Origin: CAUJIW01 sp963205175
GTDB taxonomy: Bacteria; Pseudomonadota; Alphaproteobacteria; Sphingomonadales; Sphingomonadaceae
Reading direction: 5' to 3' (one strand)
NCBI GenBank assembly: GCA_041060555.1
Contig: JBEUDS010000003.1
DNA: 64,000 nucleotides
Within the stretch, counting starts at the first letter, position 1. Each line of letters opens with the position of its first letter. The notes under the pieces are model-generated. The model saw nothing but the letters and a program-made list of their open reading frames with translations. It had not been told where the DNA came from and ran no database searches. This document shows positions 26,559 through 38,158 of this stretch, one piece after another. The translations under genes were made by a program, and so were the position numbers.

Positions 26559-26899
26559 CGCGCAGGCTCACCAACGATCCGGCGGAGATGGTCGCCATCG
26601 GTCTGGAACGCCTCGGCGTGCTGGCGACCGACGGCAACGATCTGACGCGCCCGCGCCTGACCACCCACAGCTTCTCCGGCCATGCCGACGCCATCGACCA
26701 GGTGGCGGTGGCGTTGCGCCATGCCGGCTTCGCCACCGAGATCGACGACGACGACGCCCGTGACGTCAGCGCCCAGGCGATGACCGTGACCGACGAACCC
26801 TGGCTGCGCGAGGCGATGGTGATCCTCTGCCGCGTCGCCGACCGCTTCGGCGTGACCTATGAAGGCTGGGAGGCACTCGCCGACCAGTCGCATACCTGA
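26555..26899 (+). CDS. second RraB-like small protein
   Basis: This 114-residue protein looks like a divergent paralogue of the preceding gene. It has the same order of an ALRHAGFATEIDDDDARD block and a C-terminal VADRFGVTYEGWEALAD, where YEGWEA replaces the YDGWGT signature. The start is a GTG that shares GTGA with the upstream stop, so translation is coupled. It ends 18 bases before carB. No catalytic motif is visible; a protein-binding role, like RraB, is an inference, and the family call for this one is weaker than for its neighbour. Confidence 0.6.
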   Translation: MTRRLTNDPAEMVAIGLERLGVLATDGNDLTRPRLTTHSFSGHADAIDQVAVALRHAGFATEIDDDDARDVSAQAMTVTDEPWLREAMVILCRVADRFGVTYEGWEALADQSHT

Positions 26900-26917
26900 T
26901 GAACGAGAACAGCCCCC

Positions 26918-30148
<3,231 letters not shown>

Positions 30149-30264
30149 ACCGAAGACTGGACTCCCCGGCGTGCCCGGTTCCCAGACGACGTCATCCCGC
30201 CGTGGACGGCCCTTGGCCGCCCGCCGGTGGATTATTCTGTGTGTGAGCCATCAGGAGCGTGAAT

Positions 30265-30744
30265 ATGGCCACCCTTGAGAAGCTGCCGATGCTGGCCGAA
30301 GGTTTCGAGGCCCTGCAGGCGGAGCTGTACAAGTTGAAAGCCGTCGAGCGACCGGCGATTGTCGAGGCGATCGAGGAAGCCCGGGCCCATGGCGATCTCT
30401 CGGAGAACGCCGAATATCATGCGGCCAAGGAACGGCAGGGCCAGATTGAAGCGCATATCGCCGAGCTGGAGGATCGCCTCAGCCGTGCCCAGGTGATCGA
30501 CCCCAAGCGCCTGTCGGGCGACAAGGTGGTGTTCGGCGCGACCGTCACCCTGCTCGACGAGGACGACCGCGAGGTGGTTTACCAGATCGTCGGTCCGTAT
30601 GAGGCCGATGCCAAATCGGGCCGCATTTCCTATTCGTCGCCGCTGGGCAAGGCGCTCATCGGCCGCAAGGTCAGCGACGAGGTGGAAGTGGTGACTCCCT
30701 CGGGCGATAAATATTACGAGATCGCCAAGCTTGAGTTCAAATGA
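30265..30744 (+). CDS. greA: transcription elongation factor GreA
   Basis: GreA enters the secondary channel of stalled RNA polymerase and stimulates cleavage of backtracked RNA. The 159-residue protein has the N-terminal coiled coil (MLAEGFEALQAELYKLKAVERPAI, HGDLSENAEYHAAKE with the tip acidic pair) and the C-terminal FKBP-like domain (YQIVGPYEADAKSGRISYSSPLGKALIG). The ATG at 30265 follows AGGAG at 7-base spacing; the GTG six bases earlier is less well placed. It lies 116 bases after carB, as often in alphaproteobacteria. Confidence 0.98.
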   Translation: MATLEKLPMLAEGFEALQAELYKLKAVERPAIVEAIEEARAHGDLSENAEYHAAKERQGQIEAHIAELEDRLSRAQVIDPKRLSGDKVVFGATVTLLDEDDREVVYQIVGPYEADAKSGRISYSSPLGKALIGRKVSDEVEVVTPSGDKYYEIAKLEFK

Positions 30745-30791
30745 GGCGCGATCGTGCTGATCGCCGCCTCCGGCGACCATAGCGCGGCGTT

Positions 30792-31442
30792 GTGAACGTC
30801 GCCCTCAGGCCGGAGGACATGCCGCCCGCGCCGGTGACACGATTCATCGTGTCGTCCTGCGCGCTGGTGGCGATTGGCCAGGTGTTCCTGCCAATGCCGC
30901 TGGAGGCCCTGGTTATCCGTGCGCTGGCACTGGTGCCGGCTCATCTGTCGGCCTCGCCGCTGTCCATGTCGCCGACCCTGCTCACCTCGCTGTTCGTGCA
31001 TGGCGGCTGGTTTCATCTGCTGGTCAACATGATGTTCCTGTGGCTGATCGGCCGGCCGGTGGAGTGGGTGCTGGGTTCCCGTCGCTACCTGTTGCTTTAT
31101 CTGGTCACCGGCATTGCCGGCGGCGCGCTCCAGGTCGCCCTGGAGCCGGCGTCGACCTTGCCGGTGGTGGGAGCCAGCGGCGCGATATCCGGCGTACTGG
31201 CGGTCTATGCGGTGCTGTTCTCGCGCAGCCGGGTGGCGGGCGCCGAGGTGCTGGGGATGCGGCTGCCCGGCCGCTATCTGCAACTGCTGTGGTTCGCGGC
31301 GAGCTGGATCGGCATTCAGGTGATGGCCGGCATGGCCTTCAACAGCGAGACCGGCGGCATCGCCATTGGCGCGCACATCGGCGGCTTTCTCGCCGGATTG
31401 CTGCTGATCGCGCCATTGCTGCGGCCGAGGGCCGACGACTAG
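30792..31442 (+). CDS. rhomboid family intramembrane serine protease
   Basis: This 216-residue membrane protein has six predicted transmembrane segments and the rhomboid catalytic motif GASGAISG (Ser129) paired with His195 in GAHIGGFLAG. The loop-1 WFHLLVNMMFLWLIGRPVEW block with its conserved HxxxN region is also clear. Rhomboids cleave substrates within the membrane; the substrate here is not known. It starts with GTG at 30792 and is 47 bases after greA on the same strand, so cotranscription with greA is possible. Confidence 0.92.
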   Translation: MNVALRPEDMPPAPVTRFIVSSCALVAIGQVFLPMPLEALVIRALALVPAHLSASPLSMSPTLLTSLFVHGGWFHLLVNMMFLWLIGRPVEWVLGSRRYLLLYLVTGIAGGALQVALEPASTLPVVGASGAISGVLAVYAVLFSRSRVAGAEVLGMRLPGRYLQLLWFAASWIGIQVMAGMAFNSETGGIAIGAHIGGFLAGLLLIAPLLRPRADD

Positions 31443-31551
31443 GCCGCCATCGGCATGGTAAAGGCTCCTTAACCACAGGGGCTTATAGCGAGGCCAACCG
31501 GTGAACGGTCACGGCCACGACTGACACACGCATGTCATCGCCCGCGGCTAG

Positions 31552-31575
31552 GGTTCACCACCACTGGAGTGAACC
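31552..31575 (+). promoter_or_regulatory. 7-bp inverted repeat enclosing the ribosome binding site of the small ORF
   Basis: GGTTCAC and GTGAACC form a perfect inverted repeat with a 10-base loop, ending directly against the ATG at 31576. The GGAG ribosome binding site at 31566-31569 lies at the loop/arm edge. It could be a repressor operator or an RNA hairpin limiting translation. Confidence 0.45.
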
Positions 31576-31758
31576 ATGCGCTTTGCCAATTCCATCGCCC
31601 AGCCGGGCCTGACCCGGGTCGCCGGCAAGCTGCTCAAGGACATCGGCGCCGTTGACCGGGACTCCGCCCGCGTCGCGCTCGCCGGGCGTCTGGGCGCCTA
31701 CGCGATGACCGCGAACGCCATCGAGACCGCGCTCGATCGCCATTTCCCGCGCGTCTGA
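31576..31758 (+). CDS. 60-residue hypothetical protein
   Basis: This small ORF encodes a basic, mostly helical 60-residue protein with no signal peptide and no family I recognise (helices around LTRVAGKLLKDIGAV, SARVALAGRLGAYAMTANAIETAL). It is supported as a real gene by a GGAGTGAACC ribosome binding site at good spacing, a coding-like third-position GC pattern, and an isolated position between the rhomboid and GNAT genes with 134 bases upstream. A perfect inverted repeat abuts the start codon. A shadow ORF on the other strand is less convincing. Confidence 0.55.
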   Translation: MRFANSIAQPGLTRVAGKLLKDIGAVDRDSARVALAGRLGAYAMTANAIETALDRHFPRV

Positions 31759-31803
31759 GGCGCTCTGACGGCTTTCAGGGCCGGCCGATGCCGACCACGG
31801 CCT

Positions 31804-32244
31804 TCAGGGCCGCCGGTACTGGATGAAGCCGGCGCGCCGGCCGATACGGTCGTACAGCGCCTGTGCGGTGGCATTGCTTTCTTCCGTCAGCCAGTAGACC
31901 CGCTCGGCGCCGGCCGCGTCCGCCGCGGCATACACGCCCGCGATCAGCCGCCGGCCGATGCCGCCGCCGCGTACGTCGGGGTCGACGAACAGATCCTCCA
32001 GATAGCAGTAGCTGTGCAGCGACCAGGTGGACGGGTGGAACAGGTAGTTCACCAGCCCGACCAGCCGGCCGTCGCGTTCGGCGACCAGGCCATGCAGGCC
32101 GTCGCCGGCGACCAGGCGCGCCCAGGTGAAGGCGGTGACTGGCTCTGGCAGCTCGCAGCGGTAGAAGCGGCAGTAGCCGTGCCACAGCGGCAGCCATTGC
32201 GCGTGGTCACGGGCGGTGACGGGGCGGATGAGGGGCTCGGTCAT
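31804..32244 (-). CDS. GNAT family N-acetyltransferase
   Basis: This 146-residue acetyltransferase uses acetyl-CoA to modify an amine on a small molecule or protein. Motif A for CoA binding is clear (LEDLFVDPDVRGGGIGRRLIAGVYAAA, with the RxxGxG loop), and motif B follows as YWLTEESNATAQALYDRIGRRAGFIQYRR. The acceptor is unknown. The ATG at 32244 is the natural start. It is downstream of gltA on the same strand but separated from it by an intrinsic terminator, so it is probably transcribed independently. Confidence 0.9.
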   Translation of the reverse strand: MTEPLIRPVTARDHAQWLPLWHGYCRFYRCELPEPVTAFTWARLVAGDGLHGLVAERDGRLVGLVNYLFHPSTWSLHSYCYLEDLFVDPDVRGGGIGRRLIAGVYAAADAAGAERVYWLTEESNATAQALYDRIGRRAGFIQYRRP

Positions 32245-32281
32245 CGGTCGGGCTCGTCCGAAGGGGGCGGGGAGAGGGGCT

Positions 32282-32316
32282 CAAAAACAAACCCCCGGAC
32301 GGTGAGGTCCGGGGGC
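32282..32316 (-). terminator. intrinsic terminator of gltA
   Basis: A 9-bp GC stem (CCCCCGGAC at 32292-32300 with GTCCGGGGG at 32307-32315, loop of 6) is followed on the minus strand by TTTGTTTTT. It lies 35 bases past the gltA stop. Confidence 0.9.
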
Positions 32317-32349
32317 TCATGGGTCCGTGCGGTCAAGACCGGCGCTCGG

Positions 32350-33633
32350 TCAGCGCTTTTCAACCGGCACATAGTCGCGCTGGGCGGCGCCGGTGTAGAG
32401 CTGGCGCGGACGGCCGATCTTCTGGTTGGGGTCCTCGATCATCTCGTTCCACTGGGCGATCCAGCCGACCGTGCGGGCCAGCGCGAACAGCACCGTGAAC
32501 ATGGTGGTCGGGAAGCCGATCGCCGAGAGGATGATGCCCGAATAGAAGTCGACGTTCGGGTACAGCTTCTTCTCGACGAAATAGTCGTCGGACAGCGCGA
32601 TCTGCTCCAGCTCGCGGGCGACGTCGAAGATCGGATCCTTGACGTTCAGGCGCTCCAGCACCTCGGCGGCGGTCTTCTGCATCACCTTGGCGCGCGGATC
32701 GTAGTTCTTGTAGACGCGGTGGCCGAAGCCCATCAGACGGAACGGATCGTTCTTGTCCTTGGCCTTGGCGACATATTCCTTGATCCGCTCCGGCCGGCCG
32801 ATCTCGCGCAGCATGTTGAGCGCGGCCTCGTTGGCGCCGCCATGGGCCGGGCCCCACAGGCAGGCGATGCCGGCGGCGATGCAGGCGAACGGATTGGCGC
32901 CCGACGAACCGGCCAGACGGACGGTCGAGGTCGAGGCGTTCTGCTCGTGGTCGGCATGCAGGATGAAGATGCGGTCCATCGCCTTCTCGACGATCGGGTC
33001 GACCACATAGGGTTCCGCCGGCACGCCGAAGGTCATGCGCATGAAGTTGCCGGTGTAGGACAGCGAGTTGTCCGGGTAGAGGAACGGCTGGCCGACCGAA
33101 TATTTGTACGCCATGGCGGCGATGGTCGGGATCTTGGCGATCATCCGGTGGCTGGCCACCATCCGCTGGTACGGATCGTTGATGTCGGTGGAGTCATGAT
33201 AGAAGGCCGACAGGGCGCCCACCACGCCGCACATGATCGCCATCGGATGGGCGTCACGGCGGAAGCCGCGGTAGAACATCGCCAGCTGTTCATGCACCAT
33301 GGTGTGGCGGCTGATGGTGTGGACGAACTTTTCGTACTCGTCCTTGCTCGGCAGTTCACCGCGCAGCAGCAGGTAGGCGACTTCCATGAAGTTGGAATGC
33401 TCGGCCAGCTGCTCGATCGGATAGCCGCGATGCAGCAGCACGCCCTGGTCGCCGTCGATGTAGGTGATCTTGGACTCGCAGCTCGCCGTCGAGGTGAAGC
33501 CGGGGTCGTAGGTGAACATGTCGGTGGCGCCGTAGAGCTTGCGGATGTCGATGACGTCCGGGCCGACGGTGCCGCTGTGCACGGGCAGTTCGAGATTGCC
33601 CTTGCTGGTGGTGATAGTCGCCGATGTGCTCAT
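32350..33633 (-). CDS. gltA: citrate synthase
   Basis: Citrate synthase condenses oxaloacetate and acetyl-CoA to open the TCA cycle. The 427-residue type II enzyme has the N-terminal beta region (TYDPGFTSTASCESKITYIDGDQGVLLHRGYPIEQLAE), the substrate histidine in ILHADHEQNASTSTVR, the second histidine in GPAHGGANEAALNML, and the catalytic aspartate in VDFYSGIILSAIG. The acidic subunit fits the NADH-sensitive hexameric type, an inference. It is upstream of a strong terminator and 58 bases from gltX on the same strand. Confidence 0.98.
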   Translation of the reverse strand: MSTSATITTSKGNLELPVHSGTVGPDVIDIRKLYGATDMFTYDPGFTSTASCESKITYIDGDQGVLLHRGYPIEQLAEHSNFMEVAYLLLRGELPSKDEYEKFVHTISRHTMVHEQLAMFYRGFRRDAHPMAIMCGVVGALSAFYHDSTDINDPYQRMVASHRMIAKIPTIAAMAYKYSVGQPFLYPDNSLSYTGNFMRMTFGVPAEPYVVDPIVEKAMDRIFILHADHEQNASTSTVRLAGSSGANPFACIAAGIACLWGPAHGGANEAALNMLREIGRPERIKEYVAKAKDKNDPFRLMGFGHRVYKNYDPRAKVMQKTAAEVLERLNVKDPIFDVARELEQIALSDDYFVEKKLYPNVDFYSGIILSAIGFPTTMFTVLFALARTVGWIAQWNEMIEDPNQKIGRPRQLYTGAAQRDYVPVEKR

Positions 33634-33691
33634 ACGCCGTCCTTCCCTGGTTACTGCTACTGCGAGCGCCCCCGATGTCGACCCGTGCTCT

Positions 33692-35122
33692 CTAACAACC
33701 CGTTACCGCCGCGACACCATCGTCGATACGAGCCAGACTTTCCTCCCGGCCCAGGACGTCGAGGACGTCGAAGATGCCGGGTGACATGTTCGATCCGGTC
33801 AGTGCCGCGCGCAATGGCTGGGCCACCTTGCCGAGGCCGAGCCCCAGCCGTTCTGCAACGACGCGGACCGAAGCCTCCAGCAGGTCCGCCCGCCACTCTG
33901 GCACGTCGGCCAGGGCCTTGCGAGCCTCCCGCAGGATCTCGGGCGCGGGTTGTAGCAGCTTAAGCGCTGCTTCGTCGAGCGGAATTGGGCGGGCGCGAAA
34001 GTAGAAAAGCGCGCTGTGTGCCAGTTCCCGCAAGGTCTTGGCCCGCACCTTGAGGTCTTTCATGCTGCGTTGCAGTAACAATATTTCGCGATCAAGCAAC
34101 GGACGTTCAAGCGCCTCGCCAATGAGCGGCAGGACCAGCCGGACCAGCCGCTCGTCGTCCGCTTCGCGCATATAGTGGCCGTTGAGATTCTCCAGCTTCT
34201 TGATGTCGAAGCGCGATGCCGAGCGGCCGACGGCCCCGATGTCGAACCACTCGACGGCCTGGGCGCGGCTGATGATTTCCGCGTCGCCATGGCCCCAGCC
34301 GAGCCGCAGCAGGTAGTTCTCGACCGCTTCCGCCAGAAAGCCCATTTCGCGGTATTCGGTGACCCCCAGCGCGCCGTGGCGCTTGGACAGCTTGGCGCCG
34401 TCGGCGCCGTGAATCAGCGGAATGTGGGCGTAGTGCGGTTCAGGCCAGCCCATGGCGCGGATCAGCGCCAGCTGGCGGAAGGCGTTGTTGAGGTGGTCGT
34501 CGCCACGGATGACGTGGGTGACGCCCATGTCGTGGTCGTCCACCACCACCGCCAGCATGTAGGTCGGCGTGCCGTCGGCGCGCAGCAGGATCATGTCATC
34601 GAGCTGCTCGTTGGAGACGGTCACCGGGCCCTGGACCAGGTCATGGATGGTGACCTCGCCCTCGCGCGGCGCTTTCAGGCGAATCACCGGCTTGACGCCG
34701 GCGGGCGCCTCCGAGGGGTCGCGGTCGCGCCAGCGACCGTCGTAGCGCATCGGCCGGCCTTCGCGCTTGGCGGTCTCGCGCATTTCCTCCAGCTCGGCGG
34801 GGGTGGCGTAGCAGTAATAGGCGTGGCCCTTGTCCAGCAGCTCGCGGGCGACCTCGGCGTGGCGCTGCTGACGGGCGAACTGGTAGACCACCTCGCCATC
34901 CCAGGTGAAATCGAGCCAGCGCATGCCATCCAGAATGGCATCGATCGCCGGCTGGGTCGACCGCTCGCGGTCGGTGTCCTCGATGCGCAGCAGGAACTGG
35001 CCGCCATGGTGGCGGGCGAACAGGAAATTGAACAGCGCCGTGCGGGCGCCCCCAATGTGCAGGAAGCCGGTGGGCGACGGTGCGAATCGCGTGACGACCT
35101 GGGACGGACTTGAACCCATCAT
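33692..35122 (-). CDS. gltX: glutamate-tRNA ligase
   Basis: GltX charges tRNA-Glu. The 476-residue class I synthetase has the HIGH signature in TRFAPSPTGFLHIGGARTALFNFLFAR and the KMSKS equivalent KLSKRHGALGV, followed by the helical anticodon-binding region. The start is taken at the first of two adjacent ATG codons (35122, 35119); the upstream frame to 35188 does not belong. Alphaproteobacteria often carry two GltX-type enzymes, one discriminating tRNA-Glu from tRNA-Gln; I cannot tell which this is. It is divergent from comEC with 84 bases between starts. Confidence 0.96.
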   Translation of the reverse strand: MMGSSPSQVVTRFAPSPTGFLHIGGARTALFNFLFARHHGGQFLLRIEDTDRERSTQPAIDAILDGMRWLDFTWDGEVVYQFARQQRHAEVARELLDKGHAYYCYATPAELEEMRETAKREGRPMRYDGRWRDRDPSEAPAGVKPVIRLKAPREGEVTIHDLVQGPVTVSNEQLDDMILLRADGTPTYMLAVVVDDHDMGVTHVIRGDDHLNNAFRQLALIRAMGWPEPHYAHIPLIHGADGAKLSKRHGALGVTEYREMGFLAEAVENYLLRLGWGHGDAEIISRAQAVEWFDIGAVGRSASRFDIKKLENLNGHYMREADDERLVRLVLPLIGEALERPLLDREILLLQRSMKDLKVRAKTLRELAHSALFYFRARPIPLDEAALKLLQPAPEILREARKALADVPEWRADLLEASVRVVAERLGLGLGKVAQPLRAALTGSNMSPGIFDVLDVLGREESLARIDDGVAAVTGC

Positions 35123-35206
35123 GTACCTGATTGAAAAGTGGTGGGCGAAACGTGGGGCGGCTCTAGCACAGCGGGACAGGGGGTTCAAATCTCGCAGGTG
35201 GCATCC

Positions 35207-37381
35207 ATGGGCGATCGGATTGCCGACGTCGCGGCCGGCGCGGCGGCGGCATCGCGGCGCCTGGAGGCCTGGCTGCTGGCGGAACGGGATCAGTGGGTAC
35301 TGTGGGTGCCGGTGTGCATGGGAACCGGCATTGGCGCCTATTTCGCGCTCGCCCGGCCGGCGCAGTGGCTGGCGGTGGCGATCGCCTGCCTGGGACTGGT
35401 GCTGCTGGCGCGCTGGCGCACCGCGCTCGGCCGGGTGACGGGCGTTGCCGCGCTACTGGTGGTCGCCGGATTGCTGCTTGCCTGGGTTCGTGTGGAGACG
35501 GCGCGGGCGCCGGTGCTGGCGCGGCCGCTGTGGGGCGCGGTGGTTACGGGCGCGGTAGTGGAACAGGGTGTGTCGGCGCGCGGCGTGCACCGCATTGTCG
35601 TCGCGCCGGCGTCGATCGCCGGGGTGGCACCCGCGATGATGCCGGTGCGTGTGCGCCTGAGCTTGCGCGCGCCGCCGCCCGCCGACGTCGCCGTTGGTGC
35701 CCGGGTGGCGCTGCGGGCGTCACTGCGGCCACCGGGCGGCCCGAGCGCACCAGGGGGCTATGACTTCGGCCGGGTCGCGTGGTTCCACCAGATCGGTGCG
35801 ACCGGGTTCGTGCTGGGGCCGGTTACGGTGACCGCGATCGCGCCGCCGCCGCTCGGCTGGACGCGGCGGCTTGAGGCTGCCCGTGCCGGCCTGACCGCCC
35901 GGCTGCGTGGCGGCGTGGGGGGCGAGGCCGGCGGCGTGGCGGCGGCCCTGGTCACGGGGGATCGCAGCGGCGTCGCGCCGGACGTGACCGCGGCCATGCG
36001 CGACAGCGGGCTGGCGCATCTGCTGGCGATATCGGGTCTGCACATCGCCATTGTCAGTGGCGGCGTGTTCCTGCTCCTGCGCCGGTTGCTGTGCCTGAGC
36101 CCGTGGATCGCCCTGCACTGGCCGGTGAAGGCGATCGCGGCGACGATGGCCGCGTCCGCCGCCGTGGGCTATACGCTGATTGCCGGTGCCAGCCTGCCCA
36201 CCGTGCGCAGCTGCATCGCCACGCTGATCGTGCTGGCCGGCGTGCTGATGGGGCGCCAGGCGATCAGCCTGCGGCTGATCGCGGCGGCGGCGGTGCTTAT
36301 CCTGGTGGTGCGCCCGGAAGGGCTGCTCAGCCCCAGCTTTCAACTCTCGTTCGCTGCCGTCACCGGGCTGGTGGCGCTGTATCAATCGGGATTCGCGGCG
36401 CGCTGGCTGGCCGGAGGGCCGGAGGATGGCCTCGTCACGCGGGGGTGGCGGTGGCTGGGCGGGCTGCTCGCCAGTGGCGCCGTCGCCGAGGTGGCGCTGG
36501 CGCCGTTCGCGCTGTTCCACTTCAACCAGACCGGTGTCTATGGGCTGGTCGCCAACCTGGTCGCCATCCCGCTCACCAGTTTCTGGATCATGCCGCTGCT
36601 GGTGCTTGTGGTGGTGCTGGAACCGTTCGGGCTGGCCGACCCCTTATACATGCTGCTTGGCTATGGCATCGACCTGTTGCTCGCCACCGCCCGCGAGGTT
36701 GCCGGTTGGCCGGGCGCGGTGGCACGCTGGCGGCTGCTGCCGCCTTGGGCGTTCGTGATGATGGTGCTGGGGCTGTTGTGGCTGGCGCTGTGGCGAACCC
36801 GCGCGCGGTGGCTGGGGTTGCTACTGCTGGCGTCCGGCGCGCTCGTCGCCTGGGCGGCGCCGGTGCCGGATCTGTACATCAGCGACGATGGCCGGCTGCT
36901 GGCGGTGCGCGGCGAGGACGGACGGCTGGCCTTCTCGACCCTGCGCGCCGGGCGCTTCGCGCGGATGAGCTGGCTGGAGGAGGAGGGGCAGGCGGAGGAT
37001 GCGCCGGCGCAGCGGCTGGCTGACATCGCGGGTACCGCACGGGTGGATCAGGACTGCGGACCGGCGGTGTGCCGGGTGGCGTTGCACCGCGGCGACCGGG
37101 TGTGGCAGGTGGCGCAGATCAACGCCTGGCTGCCCTACCGCGAGCTGGGCTGGCTGTGCGCGCAATCGGATGTTGTGGTGGCTGCCCGCCGGCTGCCGGC
37201 GTGGTGCGCGCCACGTCTCTACCGCTTCGACCGCGCGGCGCTATCGCGCACCGGCGCGGTGACGTTGCGCTTCCTCGACGACGGATCGGTGCGGACACAA
37301 ACCACGGCGGCCGGGCGCGGCCGGCATCCGTGGAACGTGGCGCCAGCGGGCGCGGGGACGAGTCTCAAGGCACCTCAGTAA
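35207..37381 (+). CDS. comEC: ComEC/Rec2 family competence protein
   Basis: ComEC forms the inner-membrane channel for DNA uptake in transformable bacteria. The 724-residue protein has an N-terminal DUF4131-type region with two membrane helices, then the competence domain with many membrane segments (SGLAHLLAISGLHIAIVSGGVFLLL, AGASLPTVRSCIATLIVLAGVLMGRQ, SPSFQLSFAAVTGLVAL). The C-terminal periplasmic part lacks the HxHxDH motif of the metallo-beta-lactamase domain found in Bacillus ComEC. It starts at 35207 after AGGTGG and converges on lexA with a 7-base overlap of the 3' ends. Confidence 0.93.
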   Translation: MGDRIADVAAGAAAASRRLEAWLLAERDQWVLWVPVCMGTGIGAYFALARPAQWLAVAIACLGLVLLARWRTALGRVTGVAALLVVAGLLLAWVRVETARAPVLARPLWGAVVTGAVVEQGVSARGVHRIVVAPASIAGVAPAMMPVRVRLSLRAPPPADVAVGARVALRASLRPPGGPSAPGGYDFGRVAWFHQIGATGFVLGPVTVTAIAPPPLGWTRRLEAARAGLTARLRGGVGGEAGGVAAALVTGDRSGVAPDVTAAMRDSGLAHLLAISGLHIAIVSGGVFLLLRRLLCLSPWIALHWPVKAIAATMAASAAVGYTLIAGASLPTVRSCIATLIVLAGVLMGRQAISLRLIAAAAVLILVVRPEGLLSPSFQLSFAAVTGLVALYQSGFAARWLAGGPEDGLVTRGWRWLGGLLASGAVAEVALAPFALFHFNQTGVYGLVANLVAIPLTSFWIMPLLVLVVVLEPFGLADPLYMLLGYGIDLLLATAREVAGWPGAVARWRLLPPWAFVMMVLGLLWLALWRTRARWLGLLLLASGALVAWAAPVPDLYISDDGRLLAVRGEDGRLAFSTLRAGRFARMSWLEEEGQAEDAPAQRLADIAGTARVDQDCGPAVCRVALHRGDRVWQVAQINAWLPYRELGWLCAQSDVVVAARRLPAWCAPRLYRFDRAALSRTGAVTLRFLDDGSVRTQTTAAGRGRHPWNVAPAGAGTSLKAPQ

Positions 37382-38103
37382 CGGCGCATCAGGCCGACCA
37401 GCTTGCCCTGCACCCGCACCCGTTTCGGTTCATAGACCTGGCTCTTGTGGGAGGGGTTGGCGGCCTCCAGCCGGACCTTGCCGTCCTTGCGGCGCAGGGT
37501 CTTCAGCGTGGCTTCCTGGCTGTCGACCAGGGCCACGACGATATCGCCGTCGAGCGCGGTGTCGGCCTTGCGGATGATGGCATAATCACCGTCGAAGATG
37601 CCGGCCTCGATCATCGAGTCGCCGGAGACTTCCAGCGCATAATGCTCGCCCGCGCCCACCAGCGCCGGCGGCACCGCCAGCAGCGTATCGCCCTCCAGCG
37701 CCTCGATCGGCGTGCCGGCGGCGATCTTGCCGTGCAGCGGGATCTCCAGGAACGTCGCGGCCGCCGGCGCGCTGGCCGGCGCCTTGGCCTTGCCGAAGCT
37801 GCCGCGCACCACGTTTTCGGCCGAGGCGATGGCGGCCTCGCGGTCGGTCGCCAGCGTCGGCTTGGGCGTGCCGCGCCTGGGCGCCGCCGCCTCCGGCAGC
37901 CGCAGCACTTCCAGCGCGCGGGCGCGGTTGGGCAGGCGGCGGATGAAATCGCGTTCCACCAGCGCGTTGATCAGCCGGTGGACGCCCGACTTGGACTTCA
38001 GCCCCAGCGCCTCCTTCATCTCCTCGAACGACGGCGAAATGCCGTCCGCTTCCAGGCGGTTGTGGATGAAGATCAGCAGATCATGTTGTTTGCGCGTCAG
38101 CAT
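37375..38103 (-). CDS. lexA: LexA repressor
   Basis: LexA represses the SOS regulon and cleaves itself when RecA filaments form. The 242-residue protein has an N-terminal winged helix (LTRKQHDLLIFIHNRL, FEEMKEALGLKSKSGVHRLINAL) and a C-terminal peptidase domain. The Ala-Gly cleavage site is at residues 129-130 (KIAAGTP), the catalytic serine at 163 (VSGDSM) and the catalytic lysine at 201 (EATLKTL). It is longer than E. coli LexA because of a longer linker, as in alphaproteobacteria. Two SOS boxes lie 16-45 bases upstream. It follows moeA after 55 bases. Confidence 0.97.
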   Translation of the reverse strand: MLTRKQHDLLIFIHNRLEADGISPSFEEMKEALGLKSKSGVHRLINALVERDFIRRLPNRARALEVLRLPEAAAPRRGTPKPTLATDREAAIASAENVVRGSFGKAKAPASAPAAATFLEIPLHGKIAAGTPIEALEGDTLLAVPPALVGAGEHYALEVSGDSMIEAGIFDGDYAIIRKADTALDGDIVVALVDSQEATLKTLRRKDGKVRLEAANPSHKSQVYEPKRVRVQGKLVGLMRRY

Positions 38104-38118
38104 ACGCTATTCCTTGTG

Positions 38119-38148
38119 GAACGAACAAGGAACGTTCTACTAAGGTTC
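38119..38148 (-). promoter_or_regulatory. two back-to-back alphaproteobacterial SOS boxes
   Basis: On the plus strand GAAC-N7-GAAC (38119-38133) is directly followed by GTTC-N7-GTTC (38134-38148). Each is a full alphaproteobacterial LexA box, and together they form an inverted pair with a central GAACGTTC. They sit 16-45 bases upstream of the lexA ATG. Confidence 0.85.
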
Positions 38149-38158
38149 TGCTGGCGCG

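Noticed and set aside
35185..35209. A tRNA-like end (GGTTCAAATC with a nearby CCA) upstream of comEC
   Set aside because: The flanking bases do not form a T stem or acceptor stem, and no anticodon arm can be found.
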